A DNA stretch of 53,967 nucleotides from an uncultured Eubacteriales bacterium (GTDB lineage: Bacteria; Bacillota; Clostridia; Christensenellales; CAG-138). The translations under genes were made by a program, and so were the position numbers. Positions within the stretch are counted from its first letter, which is position 1. Each line of letters begins with the position of its first letter. The notes under the pieces were generated by a model, which saw only the letters and a program-made list of their open reading frames with translations, ran no database searches and was not told the DNA's origin. The stretch is from assembly GCA_900544965.1 (NCBI GenBank), contig UQXE01000010.1, forward strand, positions 1 to 53,967, written 5' to 3'. Positions 24,418-33,036 of the stretch are shown here, one piece after another.

Positions 24418-25677
24418 CTATAAAATTCTCCCTTCTGATACTATTATTTTACCTTTTTTGATCACGTTCTTTACCTGATTTGAGCCGTAGCGATAGAATA
24501 TCATGTCGAGGTTTGGCGCATTCCAGACTAAGATATCCGCCTGCTTCCCGCATTCGAGCGTTCCCACGGTATGCGAACGCCCTATTGACGCCGCGGCGTT
24601 AAGCGTTACCGCCGTAAGGGCTTCCTCGGGCGTCAGCAGATACTTATAACACGCTATATTCATTGCAAGCTGCAACGAGAGGTTGGGTGTAGAGCCGGGG
24701 TTAAAGTCGCTGGCCACGGCCACGGGTATGCCCTTTTCGATCATTCTCCGTGCGGGGGCGTAACCCTTTCCAAGATAAAACGAGGTAGCGGGAAGCAATA
24801 CGGCAATGGTGCCGCTATGCGCAAGCATATCCATTCCGTTTTCGGTTATAGCGATTAAATGCTCCGCGCTGACCGCGCCTAGCTCGGCGGCGACTTCAGA
24901 GCCGCCGATAGCGTCTATCTCGTCGGCGTGTATTTTAGCGCCTAAGCCAAGCTTTTGAGCTGCCGAGAGTATACGTTCGGCCTCGAGGGCGCTGAAGACA
25001 GCGGTTTCGCAGAACACGTCGCAGTATTCGGCAAGGCCGCGTTCTGCAATATAGGGGAGCATCGCGTCTATAATAAGGCTGATATAGGCCTCCTTGTCGT
25101 CCATATATTCACCAGGTACCGCATGCGCTCCCATAAATGTAGACACCAGTTCGACAGGCTGTTCTCCTTTAAGCCGCTTAACCACATTAAGCTGCTTTAC
25201 CTCATCATCAGGCGTCAGGCCGTAACCGCTTTTAGCTTCGCACGTCGTCGTACCCAGAGCCAGCATTTCACTTAATGAGGCTTTTGCTTTAGCGGTTAGT
25301 TCATCCTGTGTTGCCGCCCTGGTCGCCGCCACCGTGGATAATATCCCACCGCCGCGTTTTAGAATATCGAGATAGCTCACCCCGCGAAGCTTATCGGCAA
25401 GCTCGTGTTCCCGCCAGCCGCCAAACACAAGGTGGGTATGAGCGTCGACAAGTCCTGGCGTAACAAGCGCGCCGCGGGCGTCCAATATTTCAGCTCCTGA
25501 TTTAACAAAGCGCGGCGGAACCTCTCCGGAACCGATCTCCAGGATCTCCTGGCCGGCTATTACGATGTAGGAATCCCTGATTAACTCGATAGCTCCCTGT
25601 AATTCGCCGGCCTTTGGCGCGTTGCCTGTGGGGGTGGCAAGCGCGCCTATATTTTTAATTATTAATGTGGGTTTCAT
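24418..25677 (-). CDS. hutI: Imidazolonepropionase HutI
   Basis: Third step of histidine degradation: hydrolysis of 4-imidazolone-5-propanoate to N-formimino-L-glutamate. It is 419 aa, amidohydrolase superfamily. The metal site starts at VDAHTHLVFGGWREHE, with later ligands in KIHADEIDAIGGSE and VASDFNPGSTPN. The start ATG has AAAGGAAG just upstream, overlapping the end of ftcD. The adjacent fchA begins directly at its stop. Confidence 0.96.
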   Translation of the reverse strand: MKPTLIIKNIGALATPTGNAPKAGELQGAIELIRDSYIVIAGQEILEIGSGEVPPRFVKSGAEILDARGALVTPGLVDAHTHLVFGGWREHELADKLRGVSYLDILKRGGGILSTVAATRAATQDELTAKAKASLSEMLALGTTTCEAKSGYGLTPDDEVKQLNVVKRLKGEQPVELVSTFMGAHAVPGEYMDDKEAYISLIIDAMLPYIAERGLAEYCDVFCETAVFSALEAERILSAAQKLGLGAKIHADEIDAIGGSEVAAELGAVSAEHLIAITENGMDMLAHSGTIAVLLPATSFYLGKGYAPARRMIEKGIPVAVASDFNPGSTPNLSLQLAMNIACYKYLLTPEEALTAVTLNAAASIGRSHTVGTLECGKQADILVWNAPNLDMIFYRYGSNQVKNVIKKGKIIVSEGRIL

Positions 25678-25686
25678 ATGCTTCCT

Positions 25687-26577
25687 TTACATAAGTCGGT
25701 TTTCAAGCACCTGCGCCTTTGTGAAGCCCTCAAGCTTGAGATAGTATTCCGCCGCGTCGATCAGCGCTGCCATGGGAGTCAGCCCTACTATTTCGCTGCC
25801 GATTATACGCGCGCCATAGCGTTCAGCCTCAATGCGAACAAGCTCAAATACACGGTATAGAGGCGTTTTATCGCAGTTGCACATGTTTATTGATACCTGG
25901 GCGATGTTCCTGTCTTCAAGCATAACGCCGAGGGCTTTTACGTGCTTCAATCCGCCGCCCGACTCTCTGATAATCTTTGCGATATTATTTGCTATCGAAA
26001 TATCGGACGTATCAAGATTTATATTATAGGCGACAAGGGGAGCCCTGGCTCCCACGGCGACCACGCCAGCGGTCGGGTGTACGGTGTGGCCGAAATCGGG
26101 ATGCCACTTTTCCTCCGTGACCTTTTTGGCCATTCCCTCAAACTGCCCTTTGCGTATGGACGCCAGGTTTTTGCGGTGCGACGCCGTAGCGGATTCCTCA
26201 TATAGAAATACCGGTATGTCCAGCTCACTATAAATCCGTTCGCCTACAGCCTTTGAAAGCTCTACGCACTCCTCTACCGTAACCTCCTTTATCGGAACGA
26301 ACGGGATAACGTCTATCGCGCCCATCCTGGGGTGTTCTCCCGTATGCTGTGTAAGGTCGATTACATCACGTGCCGCGCGTGCAAGGCAAAACGCGGCTTC
26401 GGCAACGCCCGCGGGATCGCCGACAAAGGTGATTACGCTCCTGTTATGGCTTGCGTCGGATGAGTAATCAAGAAGGGTCACGTTTGGTATCCCTCTTACA
26501 ACCGCGACAAGGTTCTCCACCACTTCAGGTCTTCTACCCTCGCTTACATTTGGTATGCATTCGATTAGCTTGGCCAT
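25687..26577 (-). CDS. ftcD: Glutamate formiminotransferase
   Basis: Transfers the formimino group of N-formiminoglutamate to tetrahydrofolate, yielding glutamate; 296 aa. Sequence landmarks are LIECIPNVSEGRRPEVV, DASHNRSVITFVG, HTGEHPRMGAIDVIPFVP and GPATA-equivalent ALGVMLEDR. ATG 26577 has GGAGG 8 nt upstream; an in-frame ATG five codons earlier would cover that site. Here the transferase and cyclodeaminase are separate genes (ftcD and fchA), whereas animals fuse them. Confidence 0.95.
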   Translation of the reverse strand: MAKLIECIPNVSEGRRPEVVENLVAVVRGIPNVTLLDYSSDASHNRSVITFVGDPAGVAEAAFCLARAARDVIDLTQHTGEHPRMGAIDVIPFVPIKEVTVEECVELSKAVGERIYSELDIPVFLYEESATASHRKNLASIRKGQFEGMAKKVTEEKWHPDFGHTVHPTAGVVAVGARAPLVAYNINLDTSDISIANNIAKIIRESGGGLKHVKALGVMLEDRNIAQVSINMCNCDKTPLYRVFELVRIEAERYGARIIGSEIVGLTPMAALIDAAEYYLKLEGFTKAQVLENRLM

Positions 26578-26635
26578 TATTATATCCTCCAAAAATATTG
26601 TTTAACTTAACATATAGCGGTATCAAAAGCGGAAC

Positions 26636-28642
26636 TTAATATTCTGCGGCCGCACTCTTAATTATATCATCGCTTACTATATTTGGAAGCGTGATATGAT
26701 CCGTCGCCGAGTTAACCAAGTTATACTCTTCAACGGTTGAAATCGAGTTTTCATTTCGTGCCCATGCCCGCCTTGCCACGCCGCACATGGTGTCCCAGGG
26801 CATTGCCATAGAAAGGACGGCGTCAACGCGCTCGCTCCCGTCAAGTACCATCCCAAATCCGCCGTTTATTGCTTTGCCTATTCCAACGCCTCCGCCGTTA
26901 TGCAGCGCTATAAGGCTCATACCCCTTGCCGCGTTTCCCGCAAAGCACTGTGCAGCCATATCGGCCATTATGTTGGAGCCGTCCTTTATATTTGACGTCT
27001 CACGAAACGGCGAATCCGTCCCTCCTGTATCGTGATGGTCGCGCCCTAGCATCACAGGCCCTATGGCCCCGTTTCTGACCATTTCGTTGAATTTAAGCGC
27101 GATTCTTGTGCGTCCCATAGCGTCCTGATAAAGTATCCTGGCTTTTGTACCGACTACCAGCTTATTTTTTTTAGCGTCGCGCACCCAAACATAGTTATCG
27201 TAGTCCTGATAACGCCTGTCTGGGTCAATACACTCCATCGCGGCGCGGTCCGTAGCGTCAAGATCCGCCTGTTTGCCGCTTAAGCATACCCAGCGGAACG
27301 GTCCGTAGCCGTAGTCAAAGAGCTGAGGCCCAAGTATATCTTCGACATAGGAGGGGAAGATGAAGCCGTCCTTCTCGTCAACGCCGTTTTTGCATATTTC
27401 CTTAACCCCCGCGTCATACACAGCCTTTAAGAAGCTGTTTCCATAATCAAAGAAATAGGTACCGCGATCATGGAGCCGTTTGATCAGCTCGTAATGGCGA
27501 ATAAGCGATTTATTGACAAGCGTCTCAAACGTTTCCTTATCCTCGTAAAGCATGCGCGTACGTTCTTCAAAAGTAATGCCCTGAGGGCAGTAGCCGCCGT
27601 CGTATACCGCGTGGCATGAGGTCTGGTCTGAAAGAAGGTCAACATGAACGCCGCTTTTTACAATGTGTTCCAAAAGGTCGACTACGTTTCCAAGGTATGC
27701 TATAGCGCACGGACGTTTGGCCGACAGCTCCTCTTTCGCCCACTCTATACACTGATCAAGACCGTCTGAATATTTGTCCACCCAGCCCTGCTCGTAACGG
27801 GTCATTATCCGCGATACATCGACCTCGGCTATTATGGACACCGCTCCGGCGATGTTGGCGGCCTTCCCCTGAGCGCCGCTCATTCCGCCCAGGCCCGCCG
27901 ATACGAACAGTTTGCCCGACAGATTCTCATCCTTTGGTATATTCAGCTTCAGGCGGCCCGCGTTAAGCAGCGTGTTGAACGTGCCGTGAACAATCCCCTG
28001 AGGGCCTATGTACATCCATCCTCCCGCGGTCATCTGGCCATAATTGGCCACGCCCAGCGCCGCCGCGCGGTTGAAGTTTGCCTGATCGTCAAACAAGCCT
28101 ATCATCAGCCCATTCGTAATTATCACGCGCGGAGCCAGTCTGTGCGAGCGGAACAATCCCAGCGGATGACCAGATTCTATGACGAGCGTCTGCTCGGTTG
28201 TAAGCCTTTTCAGATATTCCTTTATCAACCTGTACTGCATCCAGTTCTGGCAAACTTGGCCGGTTTCACCATAGGTCACAAGCTCGTAGGGATACAACGC
28301 TACGTCAAAGTCCAGGTTGTTGTCGATCATTACCTGAAACGCGCGGCCCTCAATGCAATTACCTTCATATTCCTCTATAGGACGGCCGTAAAGCCTGCCT
28401 TCGGGCCTGAACCTATAGCCGTAGATCCGTCCATGTTCACGCAGTTCGCGCAGGAATTCAGGGGCTAGCGCCTCATGATGCTCCTTGGGTATATACCTGA
28501 GCGCATTTTTCAGCGCAAGCTCTATATCCTGTTGCGTAAGATGCGATTCGCGCCTTGGGGCGCGCCGTATACCCTCTTCAAACCCTGGGCGGGGCGGCAG
28601 CGGACCCGAGAACAGGTCGTGTAAGATGTTGGTGCTGTTCAT
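26636..28642 (-). CDS. hutU: Urocanate hydratase HutU, long form
   Basis: Second step of histidine degradation: urocanate to imidazolonepropionate, with a tightly bound NAD. It has 668 aa, about 110 longer than the 555-aa Bacillus/Pseudomonas enzyme; this long form occurs in anaerobes such as Bacteroides. The NAD-binding motif SAGLGGMSGAQGKAANIAG is present, as are YIGPQGIVHGTFNTLLNAGR and LGRDHHDTGGTDSPFRET. The ATG has CAGGAGG upstream. Lies between hutH and ftcD in the order of the pathway. Confidence 0.96.
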   Translation of the reverse strand: MNSTNILHDLFSGPLPPRPGFEEGIRRAPRRESHLTQQDIELALKNALRYIPKEHHEALAPEFLRELREHGRIYGYRFRPEGRLYGRPIEEYEGNCIEGRAFQVMIDNNLDFDVALYPYELVTYGETGQVCQNWMQYRLIKEYLKRLTTEQTLVIESGHPLGLFRSHRLAPRVIITNGLMIGLFDDQANFNRAAALGVANYGQMTAGGWMYIGPQGIVHGTFNTLLNAGRLKLNIPKDENLSGKLFVSAGLGGMSGAQGKAANIAGAVSIIAEVDVSRIMTRYEQGWVDKYSDGLDQCIEWAKEELSAKRPCAIAYLGNVVDLLEHIVKSGVHVDLLSDQTSCHAVYDGGYCPQGITFEERTRMLYEDKETFETLVNKSLIRHYELIKRLHDRGTYFFDYGNSFLKAVYDAGVKEICKNGVDEKDGFIFPSYVEDILGPQLFDYGYGPFRWVCLSGKQADLDATDRAAMECIDPDRRYQDYDNYVWVRDAKKNKLVVGTKARILYQDAMGRTRIALKFNEMVRNGAIGPVMLGRDHHDTGGTDSPFRETSNIKDGSNIMADMAAQCFAGNAARGMSLIALHNGGGVGIGKAINGGFGMVLDGSERVDAVLSMAMPWDTMCGVARRAWARNENSISTVEEYNLVNSATDHITLPNIVSDDIIKSAAAEY

Positions 28643-28685
28643 TTTTTGCCTCCTGTTTGATTTATACCACGGTCATATCTTAAAA

Positions 28686-30233
28686 TCATCTGAAATCAGG
28701 AATCATATCAAAGACGATCTTTTCTATCTCTCCGCTTCTAATTAGCTCGTTCATATTTGATATATCAGGGCGGATTTCCCGGTCTTCGCCGTAAAACTCA
28801 ACCCTTCCGCGTACAAGGCTGAATATGCTCTTATGCACTGGCGACGGTTCTCCCGCGCGCAGTTCAATTCCCTGCGCCGCGGCCATGAGTTCAAAAGCCA
28901 AAACGGAATAGGCGTTGTCAACCACCTGCGCGCACTTTCTGGCGGCGGTGGTGCCCATGCTTACGTGATCTTCCTGGTTAGCCGAGCTTGGGATAGAGTC
29001 GACGCTTGCGGGATGTGAAAGCACCTTGTTTTCCGATACCAGCGATGCGGCGCTGTACTGGCATATCATGTATCCGGAATTCAATCCTCCGTTTGGAGTA
29101 AGGAACGCGGGCAATCCATTGCTCAGGGCTGGGTTTACCAGCCTTTCAAGCCTGCGCTCGGATATATTGGCCAGCTCCGAAACCGCTGTGCATAGGTAAT
29201 CCATAGCTAGGGCGACGGGTTCGCCATGGAAGTTTCCGCCAGAGATTACGCTTTCATCATCCAGGAACAGGAGCGGGTTGTCGGTAGCCGAGTTCATTTC
29301 GGTTTCCAGCACCTTCCACACGTGCGAAATAGCGTCGCGTATAGCCCCATGCACCTGCGGGATACATCGTATCGCATATGCGTCCTGTACGCGCAGGTTT
29401 TGGGACGCCTCAAGAAGGGGGCTGTCCTTGGTTAGCAGCAGTATGTTGTTGGCTACAAGCGACTGGCCATGATGGGGGCGCACAGCCTGAATCCGCGGAT
29501 CAAACGCGTTTTTGAGGGCGGTTAACGCTTCCATGCTCATTGACGCCGTGATATCGGCGAGTTGCGCCGCCCTCAGCGCGTCGTAACATGCCAGAGAGCC
29601 TATTGCCGTCATGCATTGCGTCCCGTTTATAAGCGCGAGGCCTTCCTTTGCCTGAAGGCTGAAGGTTTTTATTCCAGCTTCCGCCATGGCCTCCGCGCCT
29701 GGCATACGCCTTCCATTATATATTGCCTCGCCCTTTCCGATAAGCGGAAGCACCATATGCGCAAGGGGCGCTAGATCGCCGCTGGCGCCAAGAGAACCCT
29801 TTTCGGGGACTATGGGATGTATCCCCTTATTAAGCATCTCCGTGAGCGCCTCAACGATTTCGGGGCGTATGCCTGAATGCCCCTTTAACAGAGCGTTCGC
29901 CCTTAGGAGAATCATTGCCCTGACCGTTGGCTCGCTTAGAGGTTTTCCCACAGCCACACAATGGCTGAGAATCAGGTTTTCCTGAAGCCTGCCGCTGTTC
30001 TCGGCGCCTATGCTGACCTTGCTGAACTCGCCAAAGCCTGTGCTTATACCGTATGCAACGCGGTTTTCCCCGATTATGCGCTCAACCAAAGCCCTGGATA
30101 AACGCACCGCCTCGAGCGCGGATGGGGCGATAACGACCTTTGCGCCGTGTCTGGCGACGTTAACGACCTGCCCAATCGTAAGCGAATGGCCGTCAATGGC
30201 TATTTCCTGTGTTTGATGATGATTGCTGTGCAA
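28686..30233 (-). CDS. hutH: Histidine ammonia-lyase HutH
   Basis: First step of histidine degradation: deaminates L-histidine to trans-urocanate. It is 515 aa, full length. The MIO prosthetic group forms from Ala-Ser-Gly in GSLGASGDLAPLAHM, which is intact. Other family blocks are YGISTGFGEF, QDAYAIRCIPQVHGA and SANQEDHVSMG. Translation starts at TTG 30233, with GGAGG eight nt upstream and no better ATG nearby. First gene of the operon, behind the promoter at 30292-30320. Confidence 0.96.
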   Translation of the reverse strand: MHSNHHQTQEIAIDGHSLTIGQVVNVARHGAKVVIAPSALEAVRLSRALVERIIGENRVAYGISTGFGEFSKVSIGAENSGRLQENLILSHCVAVGKPLSEPTVRAMILLRANALLKGHSGIRPEIVEALTEMLNKGIHPIVPEKGSLGASGDLAPLAHMVLPLIGKGEAIYNGRRMPGAEAMAEAGIKTFSLQAKEGLALINGTQCMTAIGSLACYDALRAAQLADITASMSMEALTALKNAFDPRIQAVRPHHGQSLVANNILLLTKDSPLLEASQNLRVQDAYAIRCIPQVHGAIRDAISHVWKVLETEMNSATDNPLLFLDDESVISGGNFHGEPVALAMDYLCTAVSELANISERRLERLVNPALSNGLPAFLTPNGGLNSGYMICQYSAASLVSENKVLSHPASVDSIPSSANQEDHVSMGTTAARKCAQVVDNAYSVLAFELMAAAQGIELRAGEPSPVHKSIFSLVRGRVEFYGEDREIRPDISNMNELIRSGEIEKIVFDMIPDFR

Positions 30234-30291
30234 AATACTTTCCTCCGTTTGATCTTAGTTCATAAGCTCTTTAAAACACTTCTTTAAGGTT

Positions 30292-30320
30292 ATCGTAGCA
30301 TTGTGACTAAACGCTGTCAA
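30292..30320 (-). promoter_or_regulatory. Promoter of the hut operon
   Basis: On the minus strand: TTGACA (30320-30315), 17-nt spacer, TACGAT (30297-30292). It lies ~55 nt before the hutH ribosome binding site. I found no HutP-type leader or separate hut regulator in the window. Confidence 0.75.
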
Positions 30321-30390
30321 TGCGATATGCGTTGAAAAGTAACCGGCAGGTGATTAAATTGTTATCGCAGGTGTAGGTTGCGGGTCATGC

Positions 30391-30419
30391 TGTTAGATAT
30401 GCTGAGCATGGTGTATAAT
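30391..30419 (+). promoter_or_regulatory. Probable promoter of the two-component genes
   Basis: A perfect -10 TATAAT (30414-30419) with a weak -35 TGTTAG (30391-30396) and a 17-nt spacer. It lies ~80 nt before the response regulator and diverges from the hut promoter. Confidence 0.5.
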
Positions 30420-30500
30420 GAATGTAAATAGGTTGTTTTCATTAATGCCTTTGAGGTATTACGTTTTCAATATAAACTGGACCAACGTTTGGAGGGACTT

Positions 30501-31169
30501 ATGAGGATTCTGCTATGCGAAGACGACGCGGGAATAATCAAAAAGCTCAAGCTCACGCTTGCTCAGGAGGGTTATGACGTTATAGCTGTAGACAGACAGC
30601 GGGATGCTTTGGAAGCCGCCGAAAATGAATCCTATGACCTGGCGCTTTTAGACCTCACATTCCCTGACGGAAGCGGATATCCAATATGCTCCGCCATAAA
30701 GAGGAGGGGGGATATTCCGGTAATCTTCCTAACGGCAGCCGACGATGAATTCAATGTCGTTACCGGCTTTGACGTTGGAGCGGACGATTATATTACAAAG
30801 CCTTTCAGGCCGCTTGAGCTTGTATCGCGGATAAAAAACGCGTTGAGGCGTTACGGAAAATCCCAGTCGATATTTAATATAGGATCTTTAAGGGTCGATA
30901 CAATCAGCGGGGCGGTAACCCGCGACGGAGAAGAGGTTATACTGTCGGCGCTTGAATACAGGCTGCTGCTTATGTTTATAAACAACCGCGGAGCGGTTCT
31001 AACCAGGGAGCAGTTAATGGGTAAGATATGGGATATGGCGGGAAACTACGCCAACGACAACGCGCTTACCGTGTGCATAAAGCGTCTGCGCGACAAGATT
31101 GAGGACGACCCGCAGGATCCTAAAATAATACAGACCGTGCGCGGTATGGGATACAGGATGATAAAATGA
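30501..31169 (+). CDS. OmpR-family response regulator, BceR-like
   Basis: DNA-binding response regulator, 222 aa. Receiver: Glu7/Asp8/Asp9, phospho-acceptor Asp51 in LALLDLTFPDGSGYP, Thr78, Lys100 in DDYITKPF. C-terminal winged helix ending CIKRLRDKIEDDPQDPKIIQ then TVRGMGYRM. ATG 30501 has GGAGG five nt upstream; an in-frame TTG at 30489 would cover it. The following kinase is the short, intramembrane-sensing type, and a BceR-type operator precedes the ABC genes, so this regulator probably controls the exporter. Confidence 0.9.
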   Translation: MRILLCEDDAGIIKKLKLTLAQEGYDVIAVDRQRDALEAAENESYDLALLDLTFPDGSGYPICSAIKRRGDIPVIFLTAADDEFNVVTGFDVGADDYITKPFRPLELVSRIKNALRRYGKSQSIFNIGSLRVDTISGAVTRDGEEVILSALEYRLLLMFINNRGAVLTREQLMGKIWDMAGNYANDNALTVCIKRLRDKIEDDPQDPKIIQTVRGMGYRMIK

Positions 31170-32152
31170 TAAGAAATTCCGAGCTTAAGCACATAACCCT
31201 GTTTTGCCTGATGGCCTCGGCCGGGTTTTCAGCCGTTGGGTTTTGCCTGTTTGGCAGCGCGGGCTGGCTTGTCCTTTTGTCCTGCTCCGTGTTTTCCGCG
31301 TTCATATTTATAATATCAAGGTCAAGGCTTAACTCCATTGCAAAGCTGTCGGATCAGCTTTGCGCAATAATGCACGGCGAAACCGTACTTGACATATCAG
31401 GGGAAGCGGAGGGGGACCTGTCCATACTAAAAAGCGAAATATATAAGATGACGGTAACGCTTCGCGAGCAGGCGGAACAGCTTATGGCTGAAAAACAGGC
31501 GCTGGCGGATTCGCTGTCCGACATATCGCATCAATTAAAGACCCCGCTCACATCGATGATGATAACGGCGTCGCTTATGACCGGTGAAAAGGACGAGGCG
31601 ACGCTGGGAGGGTATATTCGCGATATCGAGTCCCTTATCCAGGGCATGAGCTTTTTGGTTTCCTCGCTTCTTAAAATTTCACGCCTTGACGCGGGCATGG
31701 CCGGACTTGTTTCAAACAGGGAGCTGCTAAAGGATGTGGTGGAAAAGGCTTGCGCGCCGCTGCTTATTCCAATGGAATTGCGCGAGGTGAATCTAACCGT
31801 AGAAGGCGACCCCGAAGCCTCCTTTACAGGCGACATAAACTGGATGGCCGAGGCGCTGACAAATGTGATAAAGAACTGTATGGAGCACACGCCTTCGGGG
31901 GGAACGGTAACGGTTAACTATTCGGAAAACCCGCTTTTCTCTCTCATAACCGTCTTAGATACAGGAGGGGGGATAAGCAGAAAGGACCTGCCCCATATAT
32001 TCGACAGGTTTTACAGGGGTGAAAACGCGGCGGAAGGGAGCGTTGGCATAGGGCTGGCGCTTGCCAGGAGAATAGCGGAGGAGCACAACGGCACATTGAG
32101 CGCCCATAACAGCGGCAAGGGCGCTGTGTTTGAGCTTAGGATCTATAAATAA
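31166..32152 (+). CDS. Intramembrane-sensing histidine kinase, BceS-like
   Basis: Sensor kinase of 328 aa, overlapping the regulator gene by 4 nt. Two hydrophobic segments (~9-29, ~32-51) are separated by only a few residues, so there is no extracellular sensor domain. In Bce-like systems such kinases sense through their ABC permease. The H-box SDISHQLKTPLTSM gives His122; the N box (NVIKNCMEHT), G1 (LDTGGGI) and G2 (GIGLALARRI) are intact. Length and plan match BceS-type kinases for peptide-antibiotic resistance. Confidence 0.9.
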   Translation: MIRNSELKHITLFCLMASAGFSAVGFCLFGSAGWLVLLSCSVFSAFIFIISRSRLNSIAKLSDQLCAIMHGETVLDISGEAEGDLSILKSEIYKMTVTLREQAEQLMAEKQALADSLSDISHQLKTPLTSMMITASLMTGEKDEATLGGYIRDIESLIQGMSFLVSSLLKISRLDAGMAGLVSNRELLKDVVEKACAPLLIPMELREVNLTVEGDPEASFTGDINWMAEALTNVIKNCMEHTPSGGTVTVNYSENPLFSLITVLDTGGGISRKDLPHIFDRFYRGENAAEGSVGIGLALARRIAEEHNGTLSAHNSGKGAVFELRIYK

Positions 32153-32161
32153 AGCCGAATG

Positions 32162-32175
32162 TGACATATTTGTAA
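32162..32175 (+). promoter_or_regulatory. Candidate BceR-type operator
   Basis: TGACA-TATT-TGTAA is an exact match to the TNACA-N4-TGTAA box described for BceR-like regulators. It lies just upstream of the candidate -35 of the ABC genes. A wider inverted pair, GTGAC (32161) and GTCAC (32183), surrounds it. Confidence 0.65.
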
Positions 32176-32185
32176 TTTCAAAGTC

Positions 32186-32214
32186 ACCGATTGGTAAGAA
32201 GCGCGGCTTATACT
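32186..32214 (+). promoter_or_regulatory. Probable ABC-exporter promoter
   Basis: A -10 TATACT (32209-32214) with a poor -35 (ACCGAT, 32186-32191), as expected for an activator-dependent promoter with the operator directly upstream. Transcription would begin near 32221, inside the following hairpin. Confidence 0.45.
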
Positions 32215-32217
32215 TAA

Positions 32218-32257
32218 CTCCGTATTAGCATAATGCAAATACGGAGCGCTTTTTTTG
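32218..32257 (+). terminator. Terminator/attenuator before the ABC genes
   Basis: CTCCGTATT, loop AGCATAATGCA, AATACGGAG, CGC, then seven or more T. It ends the two-component transcript. Only ~16 nt separate the T-run from the ATPase start, so there is no room for a promoter after it. ABC transcripts starting near 32221 would lack the 5' arm and escape termination. Confidence 0.8.
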
Positions 32258-32273
32258 AAAGGAGAGCAGGGAT

Positions 32274-32957
32274 ATGGAAATATTGAGGGTGGAGCACCTG
32301 TCAAAGATTTATGGTACGGGCGAGAATGCCGTGAAGGCATTGGACAACGTATCGTTTTCAGTGCATAAGGGGGATTTTGTAGCCATTACCGGCCCATCCG
32401 GCTCGGGGAAGTCAACATTACTGCATATACTTGGCGGCGTTGACGAGCCGACGGCAGGTAAGGTATATGTCGACGGTAAGGACGTATATTCGCAAAACTC
32501 CGAGCAGCTGGCCGTATTCAGGCGCAGGCAGGTGGGGCTTATATATCAATTCTACAACCTAATACCTGTGCTTGACGTAAGGGAGAATATTACCCTGCCA
32601 CTGCTCCTGGATGGGAGAAAGGTAAACGCCGAGTACTATAACGAGCTTCTTAATACCCTTGATTTAAAGGAACGGGAGAAGCACCTTCCAAACCAGTTGT
32701 CGGGAGGACAGCAGCAGAGGGTGTCCATAGGCAGGGCGCTTATCAATACGCCGGCGATAATGCTTGCGGACGAGCCGACCGGCAATCTGGACAGCAAGAA
32801 CAGCCGGGAGATAATCGACCTTCTCAGGCTGTCCAATAAGAAATACGACCAAACCCTTATAATAATTACGCATGACGAGAACATCGCCCTGCAGGCGGAC
32901 AGGATAATCACGATAGAGGACGGCAAAATCTCCAGGGATGAGGTAATACGCAAATGA
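32274..32957 (+). CDS. ABC exporter ATPase (MacB/BceA type)
   Basis: Cytoplasmic ATPase, 227 aa, for the FtsX-type permease that follows. Walker A GPSGSGKST is at ~43-51, the signature LSGGQQQRVSIGRAL, Walker B IMLADEPTGNLD and the switch His in ITHDENIAL. GNLD and the length are typical of the MacB/LolD/BceA subgroup that works with mechanotransmission-type permeases. AAAGGAGAGCAGGG precedes the ATG. In Bce-like systems the pair detoxifies antimicrobial peptides; here the substrate is unknown. Confidence 0.92.
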   Translation: MEILRVEHLSKIYGTGENAVKALDNVSFSVHKGDFVAITGPSGSGKSTLLHILGGVDEPTAGKVYVDGKDVYSQNSEQLAVFRRRQVGLIYQFYNLIPVLDVRENITLPLLLDGRKVNAEYYNELLNTLDLKEREKHLPNQLSGGQQQRVSIGRALINTPAIMLADEPTGNLDSKNSREIIDLLRLSNKKYDQTLIIITHDENIALQADRIITIEDGKISRDEVIRK

Positions 32958-33036
32958 AAACGGTGAACAACGTTAATATATGCGTCTGTACCATGTCATA
33001 TAAAAGCTGTTTAGTTCCGGATAGGAGGCGGTGGCT

